A stretch of DNA of 64,000 bases, from the NCBI RefSeq assembly GCF_003207825.1, contig NZ_NKTY01000002.1, forward strand, positions 173,645 to 237,644, given 5' to 3'. Shown here piece by piece: positions 53,101 through 63,740 of the stretch. The notes below the pieces were generated by a model. It made no database searches. It was given only the letters and a program-made list of their open reading frames with translations, and was not told the DNA's origin. Numbering within the stretch: position 1 is the first letter of the stretch; every line of letters starts with the position of its first letter. The position numbers were made by a program, and so were the translations under genes. The DNA is from Komagataeibacter saccharivorans (GTDB lineage: Bacteria > Pseudomonadota > Alphaproteobacteria > Acetobacterales > Acetobacteraceae).

Positions 53101-55695
53101 ATGCTATCGGTACCGCTTGGGCGTCTTGTCGCTTTCTGTTCCCGTCGTGCCATTGCGGTCGTGCTGGCTTTTGCCGTGCTGATAGCGGGCGCGACCTATG
53201 CCAGTTACATGCTGCTGGGCGTGACCACCGATACGGACACGATGTTCTCCTCCTCGCTCGACTGGAAGAAGCGGTCGGACGAAATGGGGCGGCTGTTCCC
53301 GCAGAAGCAGGACCAGCTTGTCGCCGTAATCGATGCGGCCCTGCCGGAGGAGGCGCAGCAGACCGCGCTGGCGCTGGCCGCGAAGCTGCGTGATGACCAT
53401 GCCCACTTCAATTACGTCACCACGCCCCAGACCGATCCCTACCTTGTGCGCAACGGTCTCATGTTCCTTGACCCGACGGCGCTGGAGCGTGTGCTCAACA
53501 CCACCATCACCGCCCAGCCGTTCCTGAGTGAACTGGCAGCCGACCCGTCCGGGCGGGGGCTGTTCAGTGCGCTGGACCTGATCGCGCTTGGCGTCAGTCA
53601 GGGGCAGGCGGATCTGGGCAACTTTCAGGCGGCGCTGAACGGTTTCGCCACCACGTTGCAGCATTCGGTCGATGGCAGTCCTGAACCCCTGTCATGGGAA
53701 CGGCTGCTGGCGGGTGATCTGGCGGATCTGGGCGGCAAGTTCCAGTTTGTCGTGACCCAGCCCAAGCTGGACTATGATTCCTTCCAGCCCGGCGGCGCGG
53801 CATCGGATGCGATCCGGGCCGCCGCCAATGACCTGCCGTTTGTCAAGAACGGACGCGCGCATGTCCACATCACCGGCGATACGCAGATTGCGGATGAGGA
53901 ATTCGCAACCGTGGCCGAAGGCATGGTCGCGGGGCTTCTGGGTTCGCTGGTGCTGGTTACGCTGTGGCTGATCCTGGCGGTGCATACATGGCGCATCATC
54001 GTGCCCATTATTGTCACCCTGGTATCCGGCCTGCTGCTGACCACGGGCTTCGCCGCCATCGTGGTGGGCAAGCTGAACCTGATCTCGGTGGCGTTCGCTA
54101 TCCTGTTCGTGGGCATTGCGGTGGATTTCGCCATCCAGTTTTCAGTGCGCTTCCGGGCGCAGGCACAGCCCGATGGCTCTTCCCCCGGCCTGCTGGACGC
54201 GCTTGAGCGCACGGGGAATGAAACGGGGCACCAGATCCTTGTCGCCGCCATGGCGACATCCGCCGGTTTCCTTGCGTTTACGCCCACTGCTTTTGTCGGC
54301 GTGGCCCAGCTTGGGCTGATTGCCGGTTTCGGCATGCTGTTCGCCTTCATCTGCACGCTTACGCTGCTGCCCGCGCTGCTGCGCCTGTTCCGGCCGACCG
54401 CAGGCCATGGCCGCATGGGCTTTACCTTCGCCCGGCCCGTGGACCACGCGATCCGCCGCCATCGCTGGCCGATCCTTGCCGTTTTCGTGGTGATCGCGCT
54501 TGTGGGACTGGGGCTGACGCCACGCCTGACATTCGATGCCGACCCGCTGCATACCAAGAACCCCAAATCGGAGGGGATGGTCACGCTGGGCATGCTGATG
54601 TCGGAGCCGCAGTATTCGCCCTATACCGTGGATGTGCTGCTGCCCAATCTGGATCAGGCCGCCGCCATGTCGGAGCGCCTGTCCGGCCTGCCGCTGGTGC
54701 ATGACGCGCTGTGGCTTGGCTCCCTTGTGCCATCCGACCAGAAGACCAAGCTCCCGCTGATTCAGGATGCGGCCAGCCTGCTGCTGCCGACGCTGGTGGT
54801 TCCCAATCCCAAGCCTGCGCCGGATGCGGCCGAACTGCGCGCCGCTGCCGCCAGGACCGCTGCCGCACTGGGCGGCGTGCTGGACCAGTTGCCCGCCAAC
54901 GATCCGCTGCGGCGCATCCAGTCGGCCCTTGCGCATCTATCCAAGGCCGATGACCAGCGCGTTCTGGCTACGAACGAGGCACTGGTCCGCTTCCTGCCCA
55001 TGCAGCTCGACATGCTGCGCGGCATGCTTCAGGCCAGGCCGGTGACAATTGCTGATGTGCCCGCGCAACTGGCACATGATTACCTGCTGCCTGATGGCCG
55101 TGCGCTGGTCGAAGTCCATCCCAGCCATGAGATGCAGGGCAATCGCGCGCTGCACACCTATGTCGATGAAATCCGCAAGGTCGCGCCGATGGCGGCAGGG
55201 TCCGCCATCGATATCGTGCAGAGTGCCGCAACCATGGTGCATGCCTTTGTCACGGCGGCGGGTGCGGCCATTGTCATGATCGCCATCATCCTGTCGGTCG
55301 CGCTGCGCAGGCTGCTGGATACCGCGCTGGTACTCGCACCCCTGCTGCTTTCGGCGCTGATGACGGTGATCCTGATCATCGTGGTGCCTGAACAGCTCAA
55401 TTTCGCCAACATCATCGCCCTGCCGCTTCTGCTTGGGGTGGGCGTGTCGTTCAACATCTACTTCGTCATGAACTGGCGGGCGGGGATCAAGCTGCCGCTG
55501 TCCAGCCCGACGGCGCGCGCGGTACTGTTTTCGGCGCTGACCACGGGCACGGCCTTCGGATCGCTGGCGGCATCGCACCATCCGGGCACGGCCAGCATGG
55601 GGCGGCTTCTGCTGCTGTCGCTGGGCTGCACGCTGGTTGCGACCCTTGTTTTCGTCCCGGCCCTGCTGCCCAAGCGGTCGATCGACGCGGAATGA
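53101..55695 (+). CDS. hpnN: Hopanoid transporter HpnN (RND/MMPL type)
   Basis: HpnN moves hopanoids from the inner toward the outer membrane. The 864-residue RND-fold protein has an N-terminal helix (AIAVVLAFAVLIAGATYASYMLL), a large periplasmic loop with TDTDTMFSSSLDWKKRSDEM, a five-helix bundle from about residue 280 (LISVAFAILFVGIAVDFAIQFSVRFR), a second loop and a second bundle ending with LGVGVSFNIYFVMNWRAG. This matches the family length. It follows hpnL and is ended by a strong terminator. Confidence 0.92.
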   Translation: MLSVPLGRLVAFCSRRAIAVVLAFAVLIAGATYASYMLLGVTTDTDTMFSSSLDWKKRSDEMGRLFPQKQDQLVAVIDAALPEEAQQTALALAAKLRDDHAHFNYVTTPQTDPYLVRNGLMFLDPTALERVLNTTITAQPFLSELAADPSGRGLFSALDLIALGVSQGQADLGNFQAALNGFATTLQHSVDGSPEPLSWERLLAGDLADLGGKFQFVVTQPKLDYDSFQPGGAASDAIRAAANDLPFVKNGRAHVHITGDTQIADEEFATVAEGMVAGLLGSLVLVTLWLILAVHTWRIIVPIIVTLVSGLLLTTGFAAIVVGKLNLISVAFAILFVGIAVDFAIQFSVRFRAQAQPDGSSPGLLDALERTGNETGHQILVAAMATSAGFLAFTPTAFVGVAQLGLIAGFGMLFAFICTLTLLPALLRLFRPTAGHGRMGFTFARPVDHAIRRHRWPILAVFVVIALVGLGLTPRLTFDADPLHTKNPKSEGMVTLGMLMSEPQYSPYTVDVLLPNLDQAAAMSERLSGLPLVHDALWLGSLVPSDQKTKLPLIQDAASLLLPTLVVPNPKPAPDAAELRAAAARTAAALGGVLDQLPANDPLRRIQSALAHLSKADDQRVLATNEALVRFLPMQLDMLRGMLQARPVTIADVPAQLAHDYLLPDGRALVEVHPSHEMQGNRALHTYVDEIRKVAPMAAGSAIDIVQSAATMVHAFVTAAGAAIVMIAIILSVALRRLLDTALVLAPLLLSALMTVILIIVVPEQLNFANIIALPLLLGVGVSFNIYFVMNWRAGIKLPLSSPTARAVLFSALTTGTAFGSLAASHHPGTASMGRLLLLSLGCTLVATLVFVPALLPKRSIDAE

Positions 55696-55716
55696 TCCTT
55701 TCGGGGGGATGAAATG

Positions 55717-55751
55717 AAAAAGGCCGCATCCTTGGGGATGCGGCCTTTTTT
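55717..55751. terminator. Bidirectional rho-independent terminator
   Basis: AAGGCCGCATCC and GGATGCGGCCTT form a perfect 12-bp stem with a TTGG loop, flanked by A-run and T-run. It lies 25 bases after the hpnN stop and 20 bases beyond the stop of the convergent DUF3297 gene, so it can end both transcripts. Confidence 0.93.
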
Positions 55752-55770
55752 CATGAATGAGGGGTGCGTT

Positions 55771-56007
55771 TCAGGATTTGAACCAGACTTCCACCGGCCC
55801 CTTGACCTTCATGGCCATGGGGTTGCCAAAGCGGTCGGTGCCACGGCCCACGGCCAGACGCACCCAGCCTTCGCTTATGCAGTATTCCTCGACATTGGTT
55901 TTCTCAATGCCCTTGAAGCGCACGCCAATGCCGCGATCGAGCAGGGCCTCGTCATAAAAGGGGCTGGCGGGATTGACGGACAGACGGTCCGGCGGGGTAT
56001 CGGTCAT
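55771..56007 (-). CDS. DUF3297 family protein
   Basis: A 78-residue cytosolic protein of the DUF3297 family, widespread and very conserved but without known function. It begins MTDTPPDRLSVNPASPFYDE, followed by GIGVRFKGIEKTNVEEYCISEGWVRLAVG, and ends with KVKGPVEVWFKS; all are close to family consensus. It lies downstream of yigZ by about 57 bases on the same strand. Confidence 0.9.
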   Translation of the reverse strand: MTDTPPDRLSVNPASPFYDEALLDRGIGVRFKGIEKTNVEEYCISEGWVRLAVGRGTDRFGNPMAMKVKGPVEVWFKS

Positions 56008-56064
56008 ATCTGGTCTTTTCCGTATGCTGAACGTGAAACGCTGTCTGACATAGCGGCAATGCCC

Positions 56065-56687
56065 TTACTCTCCAACACCCTGTGACGCATCTTCCTCCAC
56101 CACGCGGATCGTGGCCTGCCCGCGGGTTATGTCGGTAATGCGTGCGCGCACCTCCGCTTCGCGCACGACGGGCACCGTTATATGCAGCGTCACGCCCGCC
56201 GCGCCGAATTCCTCCCCAGAGATCTGGCAGTCCATGCTTTCCAGCCGGGCGCGCAGCAGGGCGTGTTCGGAAAAACCGCAGCCAAAGGTCAGGGCCACCA
56301 TTTCCACAATGGGCTGGCGGGGGGCGAGGCGCAGGCATTCCGCCGCCGTGCCGCCATAGGCGCGCACCAGCCCGCCCGCGCCCAGCTTGGTGCCGCCGAA
56401 CCAGCGGGTCACGACCACCACCGTCCGGTCGAATCCCTGCCCCTCGATCACCTGAAGGATCGGGCGTCCCGCCGTGCCGCCCGGCTCACCCGCATCATCG
56501 CTGCGGTAGGTCTGGCCGATCAGGTAGGCCCAGCAGTTATGGGTCGCATCGGGGTCGCTGACGGCGGCGATGAAGGCCATGGCTTCCTGCGGGGTGGCGA
56601 CGGGGGCGGCCTGCGCCAGAAAGATGCTTTTCTTTATTTCCCGCTCCAGCATGGCGGGGGCCTGTAGCATGAAGCGCTCGGGTGCAC

Positions 56688-56691
<4 letters not shown>
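56065..56691 (-). CDS. yigZ: YigZ/IMPACT family protein
   Basis: A 208-residue protein of the IMPACT (UPF0029) family. It has the characteristic run THNCWAYLIG, then DDAGEPGGTAGRPILQVIEG and VVVTRWFGGTKLGAGGLVRAYG. The C-terminal domain is of the DUF1949 type. Family members in eukaryotes affect Gcn2 signalling; the bacterial role is unclear. It uses a GTG start that overlaps the radA stop by four bases (56688-56691), so it is translationally coupled to radA. Confidence 0.92.
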
Positions 56692-58094
<1,403 letters not shown>

Positions 58095-58150
58095 GATGGC
58101 TCCTTGCGCAAGAACAGACCGGTTTCATATGGGGTGGCGGTGCCCCGGAA

Positions 58151-58945
58151 TCAGGTGGGCACGTCAACCTTGATCGGGCCTTCGCGCCGACCATGGGTAA
58201 ACTGGTCCACGACCGGGTTGCCGCTGTTGAACAGTGTGGACGGCGCACCCTGCCAGATCAGCCTGCCTTCATACAGCATGCCGACCTGATCCCCGATCCG
58301 CTGGGCGGATGCCATGTCATGTGTGATGGCGATGGCGGTGGAACCCAGCTTCCGCACGCAATCGGCAATCAGCCCGTCAATCACGGCCCCCATGATCGGG
58401 TCGAGGCCGGTGGTCGGTTCATCAAAGAACAGGATTTCAGGCCGGGCCGCGATCGCGCGTGCCAGTCCCACGCGCTTCTGCATCCCGCCGGACAGTTCGG
58501 AAGGGGACAGGCCGCCCACGGCAGGGTCCATGCCTACCTGTTCCAGCAATGTGCCCGCGCGCTCGCGGGCCTGCGCGCGGGTCAGGCGTGGGCCATGGCC
58601 GTTGCGTGCCGCCGCCATCAGGCCGAAGGTCACGTTTTCCCACACGCTCAGACTGTCGAACAGCGCGCCGTTCTGGAACAGCATGCCAATTCTGGCCATG
58701 TAGGGTTCGCGCTGCCGGGCGGACAGGGTGGTCATTTCCACGCCGTCGATTTCGATGGAACCGGAATCGGGCGCCATAAGCCCCAGTATGCAGCGCAGCA
58801 GCACCGACTTGCCGGTGCCGGACCCGCCGATGACCACGAACGATGTGCCCCCCATGACATCAAGGTCCACCCCATCAAGCACCACCTTGGGGCCGAACGC
58901 CTTTTTCAGGCCGCGAATGCGGATCTTGGGTGTCTGTTGGGTCAT
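58151..58945 (-). CDS. mlaF: ABC transporter ATPase, MlaF-like
   Basis: A 264-residue ABC ATPase of the phospholipid (Mla) transport type. The Walker A motif is GGSGTGKSVLL (about 40-50), the signature is LSGGMQKRVGLARA, and Walker B is EILFFDEPTTGLDP, with the Mla-like QKRV signature. Its start overlaps the stop of mlaE by four bases. The complex keeps outer-membrane lipid asymmetry. mlaD, mlaC and mlaB are not adjacent; the C-terminal stretch HGRREGPIKVDVPT is typical of MlaF. Confidence 0.92.
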   Translation of the reverse strand: MTQQTPKIRIRGLKKAFGPKVVLDGVDLDVMGGTSFVVIGGSGTGKSVLLRCILGLMAPDSGSIEIDGVEMTTLSARQREPYMARIGMLFQNGALFDSLSVWENVTFGLMAAARNGHGPRLTRAQARERAGTLLEQVGMDPAVGGLSPSELSGGMQKRVGLARAIAARPEILFFDEPTTGLDPIMGAVIDGLIADCVRKLGSTAIAITHDMASAQRIGDQVGMLYEGRLIWQGAPSTLFNSGNPVVDQFTHGRREGPIKVDVPT

Positions 58946-59727
58946 TGCGAGAAGAATACGTCCGTCAGGAGATAATCGAATGTCAGCAGCAGGATCGATG
59001 CCGCAACCACTGCCGCGGTCGTGGCCGCCCCCACGCCCTGTGCGCCGCCGCGGCTGTTATAGCCATGGTAACAGCCCATAAGCGCGATCAGGAAGCCGAA
59101 GATGGCCGCCTTCACCAGTCCCACGGTCACATCCATCACCTTGAGGGACGCCACCGTCGCCGCGATATAGGCGGATGCGGAAAAATCCAGCTTCATCACG
59201 CATACGGTAAAGCCGCCCAGCACGCCCAGTATATCGGCCACCAGCACAAGGAAGGGGAGCGCCAGCGTGCCTGCGACCAGACGGGGTGTAACGAGGTATT
59301 TCATGGGATTGGTGGACAGCGTACTCAGCGCATCGATCTGGTCCGTCACCCGCATGGTTCCGATTTCAGCCGACATCGCAGCCCCCACCCGGCCCGCGAC
59401 CATAAGCCCGGCCAGAACCGGCCCCAGTTCGCGCGTGACCGCAAGGATGACAATCCCGGCAATGGCGTTCTGTGCATGGTACTGGGCGAAGCCGGTATAG
59501 GACTGAAGTGCGATCACCCCACCCGAAAACAGGGCGGTAAGGGCTACGACCGGCAGCGAAAAATAGCCGATTTCAACCAGCGTGCCCCACAGGATGCGCC
59601 AGTAGAAGGGGGGGCGGATCACATGCGACAGGGCGACGGCGGCGAACAGCGCCACCCGTCCGGCCGTGCGGATGATGTCCAGAACCGTCCTGCCCAGACC
59701 GGCAACAGAATCGAGAACGCCGTTCAC
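58942..59727 (-). CDS. mlaE: ABC transporter permease, MlaE-like
   Basis: A 261-residue permease of the MlaE family with about five to six hydrophobic segments. Typical stretches are LFSGGVIALQSYTGFAQYHAQNAI, TRELGPVLAGLMVAGRVGAAMSAEIGTMRVTDQIDAL (positions about 95-135) and ATVASLKVMDVTVGLVKAAIFG. It starts with GTG and is first of the mlaE-mlaF pair. The upstream 170 bases hold no other gene. Likely inner-membrane partner of MlaF in lipid transport. Confidence 0.92.
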   Translation of the reverse strand: MNGVLDSVAGLGRTVLDIIRTAGRVALFAAVALSHVIRPPFYWRILWGTLVEIGYFSLPVVALTALFSGGVIALQSYTGFAQYHAQNAIAGIVILAVTRELGPVLAGLMVAGRVGAAMSAEIGTMRVTDQIDALSTLSTNPMKYLVTPRLVAGTLALPFLVLVADILGVLGGFTVCVMKLDFSASAYIAATVASLKVMDVTVGLVKAAIFGFLIALMGCYHGYNSRGGAQGVGAATTAAVVAASILLLTFDYLLTDVFFSQ

Positions 59728-59896
59728 AACGCCCCCCGCGTGTAGGAATGATGACCGTATCGGACAACAGGTTCGGCAAGCATGTTCCTGCCGTAGCGCG
59801 CGCTGCCCCTCACGTCAAAGCGAAAGCGCATCACCCACCCGCCAGCCCCGGACCGGGCGCGGCCTGTCCTGTGCCGGGCGGGTGGGTGGCGGGCGG

Positions 59897-62050
59897 TCAG
59901 AAGCGTGCGGTCAGGCTGACATTGAATGACCGGCCCATGCCCGGCAGGGCGCGCAGCGATCCGGTCGCGGCGTAATCCGCCAGCGACCACCCGCCCAGCG
60001 GCAGGCTGTATTTCTGGTTCAGTACGTTGTCTATGCTGGCATCCAGCGTCATGTAACGCCAGGTGTACTGTCCCCCCAGCCCAAGCAGCGCATAGCCGGG
60101 GGTACGGGGTTCATTGCGCACCCAGTCCACCGTGTCCTTGGCCTTGACGAAGGTCATTTCCACACGGCCGGTCCAGTTTTTCCACTGTTCATGCAGCGCC
60201 ACGTTTCCGTTGGTTGGCATCTGGTGATACAGGCCCGCGCCATTGGTCAGATCCTGTCCGCGCACCCAGTTGATGTTGGTCACGATCTCGCCATGGCCAA
60301 AACGGGCATTGTGCCACAGGCGATAATTGCCCGATGCGTTGATGCCGTAGCTCTGGGCGTTGTGGTTGACGAATTCCAGTGTTGAAAACTGCCCCGATGA
60401 CGCGATGCGCCGCACGTTCACGTAATTATGGGTGTAGGTGTAATAGGGCTGGATTTTCAGGTCCCAGCGATCGCCGTCGGGGTCATGCCAGTCAGCGGTG
60501 ATGCTGGCGGTATTGGCGACTTCCGGCTTGAGATCGGGATTGCCGACATAGCCGTTCCCGTCCCCGAACCAGTTGATCATGCTGGTGACCATGGCCGAAC
60601 GCCCCCATGCGTAGCGTTCGTACAGGTTGGGCGAGCGCGTCTTGCGGGCATAGCCGCCTTCGATCGACAGGTCGCGGCGTGGCTTCCAGCGGACAAGGGC
60701 GGTCACATCGAAGTTTACATCCGTCCGGCCCCGGTCGGTGGCGTTGAACTGGTTGGCGGCGGCGATGTTCGCGTTGCTCATCATGGATGGCATGGTGGAA
60801 TAGGGGGCGACCGGTCCCGTATTCATCATGACCAGATCATTGCGAAAACCCAGCAGGGTCGAGACGCGCGGTGTCCACGCGGCTTCCCATTCCACGAAAT
60901 GGCCCAGACGGTCACGGTGACCGTCATTGATGCTGTGATAGGTGTCAGGCCCCATCATCATGCTGCCCGCGACCGGTGGCCACCAGTCGTTCAGGCCGGA
61001 ATGGTCGAATGAACTGCCCAGCCTCAGGGTATGTTTTTCCGCCAGCGCAATGGTGGCCTTGATGCTGTAGCCCGCCATGCGGGCATTGGTGTTCATGGGC
61101 ATGTGGGTGGTTTTCCGCCGGTCGGGCAGGAAGTCCATCGCGTGGTCCTCGCGCTGCCAGTAGCCACGCGCTTCCAGTTCGCCCCAGTCGAATGTGCCGA
61201 CATACTTGCCGTTTACATAAGTGGAGCGGTTGTTGGTCATGTCCATGTACTGGTTGGCGAATCCCTCATGCGGGGTGTCCTGCTGCCCGAAGGTCAGGGT
61301 GAGCAGGTGATTGTCCTTATGGACGCCAAAGGTCACGTCATGGTTGTAGGTCAGGTAGCTGGTCGAACGGACCAGACCGGCATCCCCGCCGCCCTTGTAA
61401 TCGCCCGCCTGACTGTAGGAAGCATTGTAGCGCAGGCTGAACATGTCATTCGCCACCGTCAGGCTGCCCGATGCGCCATATCCGCCGCCATTGCTGCGAT
61501 AGGTGCCGGTTACGTGGCCGGTAACCAGTATCTTGCCATGCCGTGCGAACTGCGGGTCACGGCGTTCCACATCGATGGTGCCGCCAGTGCTGTCCCCGCC
61601 CATGCTGACGGGCGTGATCCCCGCGATGGCGGTGGCGGTTTCCACACTGTCGGAATCGATGAAGGACAGGGCGGGATTCATATGGTTCGGACAGCCGGAG
61701 GGGATGCGTACCCCGTCCACCATGGTTGCCACCCGGTCATCGGCCATGCCGTTGAGCGCGGGGAGTGCGGCAAGCCCCCCCGCCGAATAGGCACTGACCC
61801 CCGGCTGGTTACGGAACAGGCTGACCGCGTCGGGGCTGCTGAGGCGCGCGGCGGTGGTATCCGCCTGCGATGGCGAACTGGCGGACAGCAGGCGTTCGCC
61901 CATTGGGGTATCCTCGGCCGAGTCCTCGATCGACAGGCCGGGCAGGGTTACGGTGGTTTCAGCCCGCGCGGCATGGCACAGGCCAGCGGCCAGCATGCTG
62001 CCGCCAGCGGCCATCGCGATAAGCGTGGCCGATGATTTTATGGAAGTCAC
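59897..62050 (-). CDS. TonB-dependent receptor, probably for copper (OprC/NosA-like)
   Basis: A 717-residue outer-membrane receptor with a plug and a 22-strand barrel. A signal peptide ends near CHAARA. The plug has LPALNGMADDRVATMVDGVRI followed by SGCPNHMNP, where Cys120 and Met124 match the copper-binding Cys-x3-Met of OprC. Many Met/His stretches follow (MPMNTNARM, MMMGPDTYH, MPSMMSN). The C-terminus ends with the barrel signal ...SLTARF. GTG start at 62050 has AGGA eight bases upstream. It lies next to a DUF2946 gene, an arrangement common for copper receptors. Substrate by inference. Confidence 0.87.
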   Translation of the reverse strand: MTSIKSSATLIAMAAGGSMLAAGLCHAARAETTVTLPGLSIEDSAEDTPMGERLLSASSPSQADTTAARLSSPDAVSLFRNQPGVSAYSAGGLAALPALNGMADDRVATMVDGVRIPSGCPNHMNPALSFIDSDSVETATAIAGITPVSMGGDSTGGTIDVERRDPQFARHGKILVTGHVTGTYRSNGGGYGASGSLTVANDMFSLRYNASYSQAGDYKGGGDAGLVRSTSYLTYNHDVTFGVHKDNHLLTLTFGQQDTPHEGFANQYMDMTNNRSTYVNGKYVGTFDWGELEARGYWQREDHAMDFLPDRRKTTHMPMNTNARMAGYSIKATIALAEKHTLRLGSSFDHSGLNDWWPPVAGSMMMGPDTYHSINDGHRDRLGHFVEWEAAWTPRVSTLLGFRNDLVMMNTGPVAPYSTMPSMMSNANIAAANQFNATDRGRTDVNFDVTALVRWKPRRDLSIEGGYARKTRSPNLYERYAWGRSAMVTSMINWFGDGNGYVGNPDLKPEVANTASITADWHDPDGDRWDLKIQPYYTYTHNYVNVRRIASSGQFSTLEFVNHNAQSYGINASGNYRLWHNARFGHGEIVTNINWVRGQDLTNGAGLYHQMPTNGNVALHEQWKNWTGRVEMTFVKAKDTVDWVRNEPRTPGYALLGLGGQYTWRYMTLDASIDNVLNQKYSLPLGGWSLADYAATGSLRALPGMGRSFNVSLTARF

Positions 62051-62115
62051 TTTTCATGTCCTGAACAGGAGACCGGAAAGCGCATGCCCATGGGGGCATG
62101 CGGCGGCATGGGGGT

Positions 62116-62544
62116 TCAGGATACGGAAGGTGGCCCCTGCGCAGGGGGAAGCCCCAGTATGACGGGCGGCGGCGCGCGCGGCTGGCTGATTGCATGCCGG
62201 GGGCGTGCCCACGTAACGGGCGGCAGCGGGACAAAGGGCAGGACGGTCAGGACCAGCGCAGGCAGGTGCAGCAGCGGGCACAGCGGGCAGCCTTCGGTAT
62301 GGTCATGGCCCGGCTGACCCATGGGGTCGGTATGTCCCGGCCCCATGTCATCCATCATGGTGTCGTGGCTGGCATCGGCCTGCGGCATGTCCGCCATGTG
62401 GGGCATCGGCGCAATGTCGATGCCTGTCAGCCGCATGATGGTCGAACGCGGCAGCTCACCCGGCAGGCTGCGGCTTTCAATCAGCAGTTGCCCCCACAGC
62501 CCCAGGCATGCGCACAGCACCATGATCCAGCGGATCGCAGGCAT
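62116..62544 (-). CDS. DUF2946 family protein, likely copper-linked
   Basis: A 142-residue protein with an N-terminal membrane segment (IRWIMVLCACLGLWGQLLI), a Met/His/Asp-rich middle (MPHMADMPQADASHDTMMDD, GHDHTEG) and a CPLC motif, then a hydrophobic stretch (LPALVLTVLPFVPLPP). This is the DUF2946 pattern, usually found beside copper TonB receptors. ATG at 62544 is used, an ATG at 62577 is possible; neither has a strong ribosome site. It precedes the receptor gene by about 65 bases on the same strand, so they are probably one transcript. Confidence 0.75.
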   Translation of the reverse strand: MPAIRWIMVLCACLGLWGQLLIESRSLPGELPRSTIMRLTGIDIAPMPHMADMPQADASHDTMMDDMGPGHTDPMGQPGHDHTEGCPLCPLLHLPALVLTVLPFVPLPPVTWARPRHAISQPRAPPPVILGLPPAQGPPSVS

Positions 62545-62681
62545 GTCATGCAGGAAAGGGTGGCGGGCGTGGCCCATGTTTGAACGGGTGCTTTCTGGCT
62601 GTAAGATAAGGGCGGTAACGGGTATGTGTTCTCGGATACGCCTACGTTTTTGTCAAATCTGGGTAAGGTCTTGCCACCGTA

Positions 62682-63515
62682 ATGGATAGAAGCGTGCAGC
62701 AGCAGGACAGACGCGCAGGCAGGCTTGCCACACCGTTTTCCACCATGTCCGAACGTCCGGGCTGGCGCGCCATGGCTGCCGGCTGGGCCGTGCTTCTGGC
62801 GATACTGGTGCATGGCATGATCGGGGCATGGCTGTTACCGCGCCAGACGCCGGTGCATGAACCGGCGGGCGAAAAAAACAGCATACAGGTCTTTTTTGAC
62901 CGGCCGGAGGTTGCGCCCGCGCCCACATCGGCTACGCCACAGCCACAGCCACAGCCACAGCCACAGCCACAGCCACAGCCACAGCCACAGCCACAGCCAC
63001 AGCCACAGCCACAGCCACAGCCACAGCCACAGCCACAGTCACAGCCACAGCCGAAGGTGCGACAGCAGGATGAAATACGCCGCCCGGTAGTGCGTCCGGC
63101 ACCCACGGTGGCTCCGCCCGTTCCGGCGCATGCTAGATCCGGCCATAGCAGCGCAGGAGCGGTTGCTACACCGGGCGGACAACAGGCAGGCAGCGCGAGC
63201 CATCCCGCCATTGCGCCACAGAATGGCGCGACAGCAGGGACAACGGCATCATCCTCTACGGCACCACATTGTACCCAGCCTTCATGGCGTTACCCCGCAA
63301 TGGCGCGGCATATGCACGAAGAAGGCAGTGCAGTGGTGGATCTGACACTCGGGGAACAGGGACAGGTGCTACAGACGACCCTGAAAACCGGCACCGGCTA
63401 CGATGATCTGGACAGCACCGCTCTTGCTGCCGCCACAAAGGTGCAGTGTTCGGCACCGGGAACCAATCTGAATGGCAGACATGTATTGCTTCCGGTTACG
63501 TTTCATCTACATTGA
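62682..63515 (+). CDS. tonB: TonB-family energy transducer with Pro-Gln repeat linker
   Basis: A 277-residue TonB protein that links the proton gradient to outer-membrane receptors. The membrane anchor is at about residues 32-52 (WAVLLAILVHGMIGAWLL). A (Pro-Gln) repeat at residues 86-123 forms the periplasm-spanning linker. The C-terminal TonB domain (about 195-277) has WRYPAMARHMHEEGSAVVDLTLGEQGQV and ends PVTFHLH. The exbB/exbD partners are not in the window. It is divergent from the copper-type receptor module, so a dedicated role there is plausible. Start at the ATG at 62682; an ATG at 62745 is possible. Confidence 0.87.
   Translation: MDRSVQQQDRRAGRLATPFSTMSERPGWRAMAAGWAVLLAILVHGMIGAWLLPRQTPVHEPAGEKNSIQVFFDRPEVAPAPTSATPQPQPQPQPQPQPQPQPQPQPQPQPQPQPQPQPQSQPQPKVRQQDEIRRPVVRPAPTVAPPVPAHARSGHSSAGAVATPGGQQAGSASHPAIAPQNGATAGTTASSSTAPHCTQPSWRYPAMARHMHEEGSAVVDLTLGEQGQVLQTTLKTGTGYDDLDSTALAAATKVQCSAPGTNLNGRHVLLPVTFHLH
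62937..63050 (+). repeat. Tandem CCACAG hexamer repeat (19 units) within tonB
   Basis: Nineteen tandem six-base units run from 62937 to 63050. Eighteen are CCACAG and one (63039-63044) is TCACAG. In frame, each unit encodes Pro-Gln, with one Ser-Gln. Because six is a multiple of three, gain or loss of units would change the linker length without a frameshift. Confidence 0.97.
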
Positions 63516-63541
63516 TTGAATTAATATTATATAATTCAATC
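63514..63541. terminator. AT-rich inverted repeat after tonB
   Basis: GATTGAATTA and TAATTCAATC form a perfect 10-bp stem with an 8-base loop, starting within the tonB stop codon region. No T-run follows on the plus strand, so it is a weak terminator candidate; it might instead protect the mRNA end. Confidence 0.4.
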
Positions 63542-63740
63542 GAGAAGAAATATTTCCTTTAATGAATAAAGGTTGTGGCGCGACCTGCACGCGCTACGAT
63601 TTTAGCAGGAGAATTGAGGAGCACATGCTCCCGGTTGGAGACAGATCTGTAATATAAGGTCTCTTGTCGCAGGCTGACCGTACCGCGACAGTAAAAACAT
63701 ATAAAGCGTACGTTTTTACTTAATAATATATAACCAGTCA

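Noticed and set aside
62937..63050. Possible CRISPR array
   Set aside because: The units are contiguous six-base repeats with no spacers and lie in frame inside tonB.
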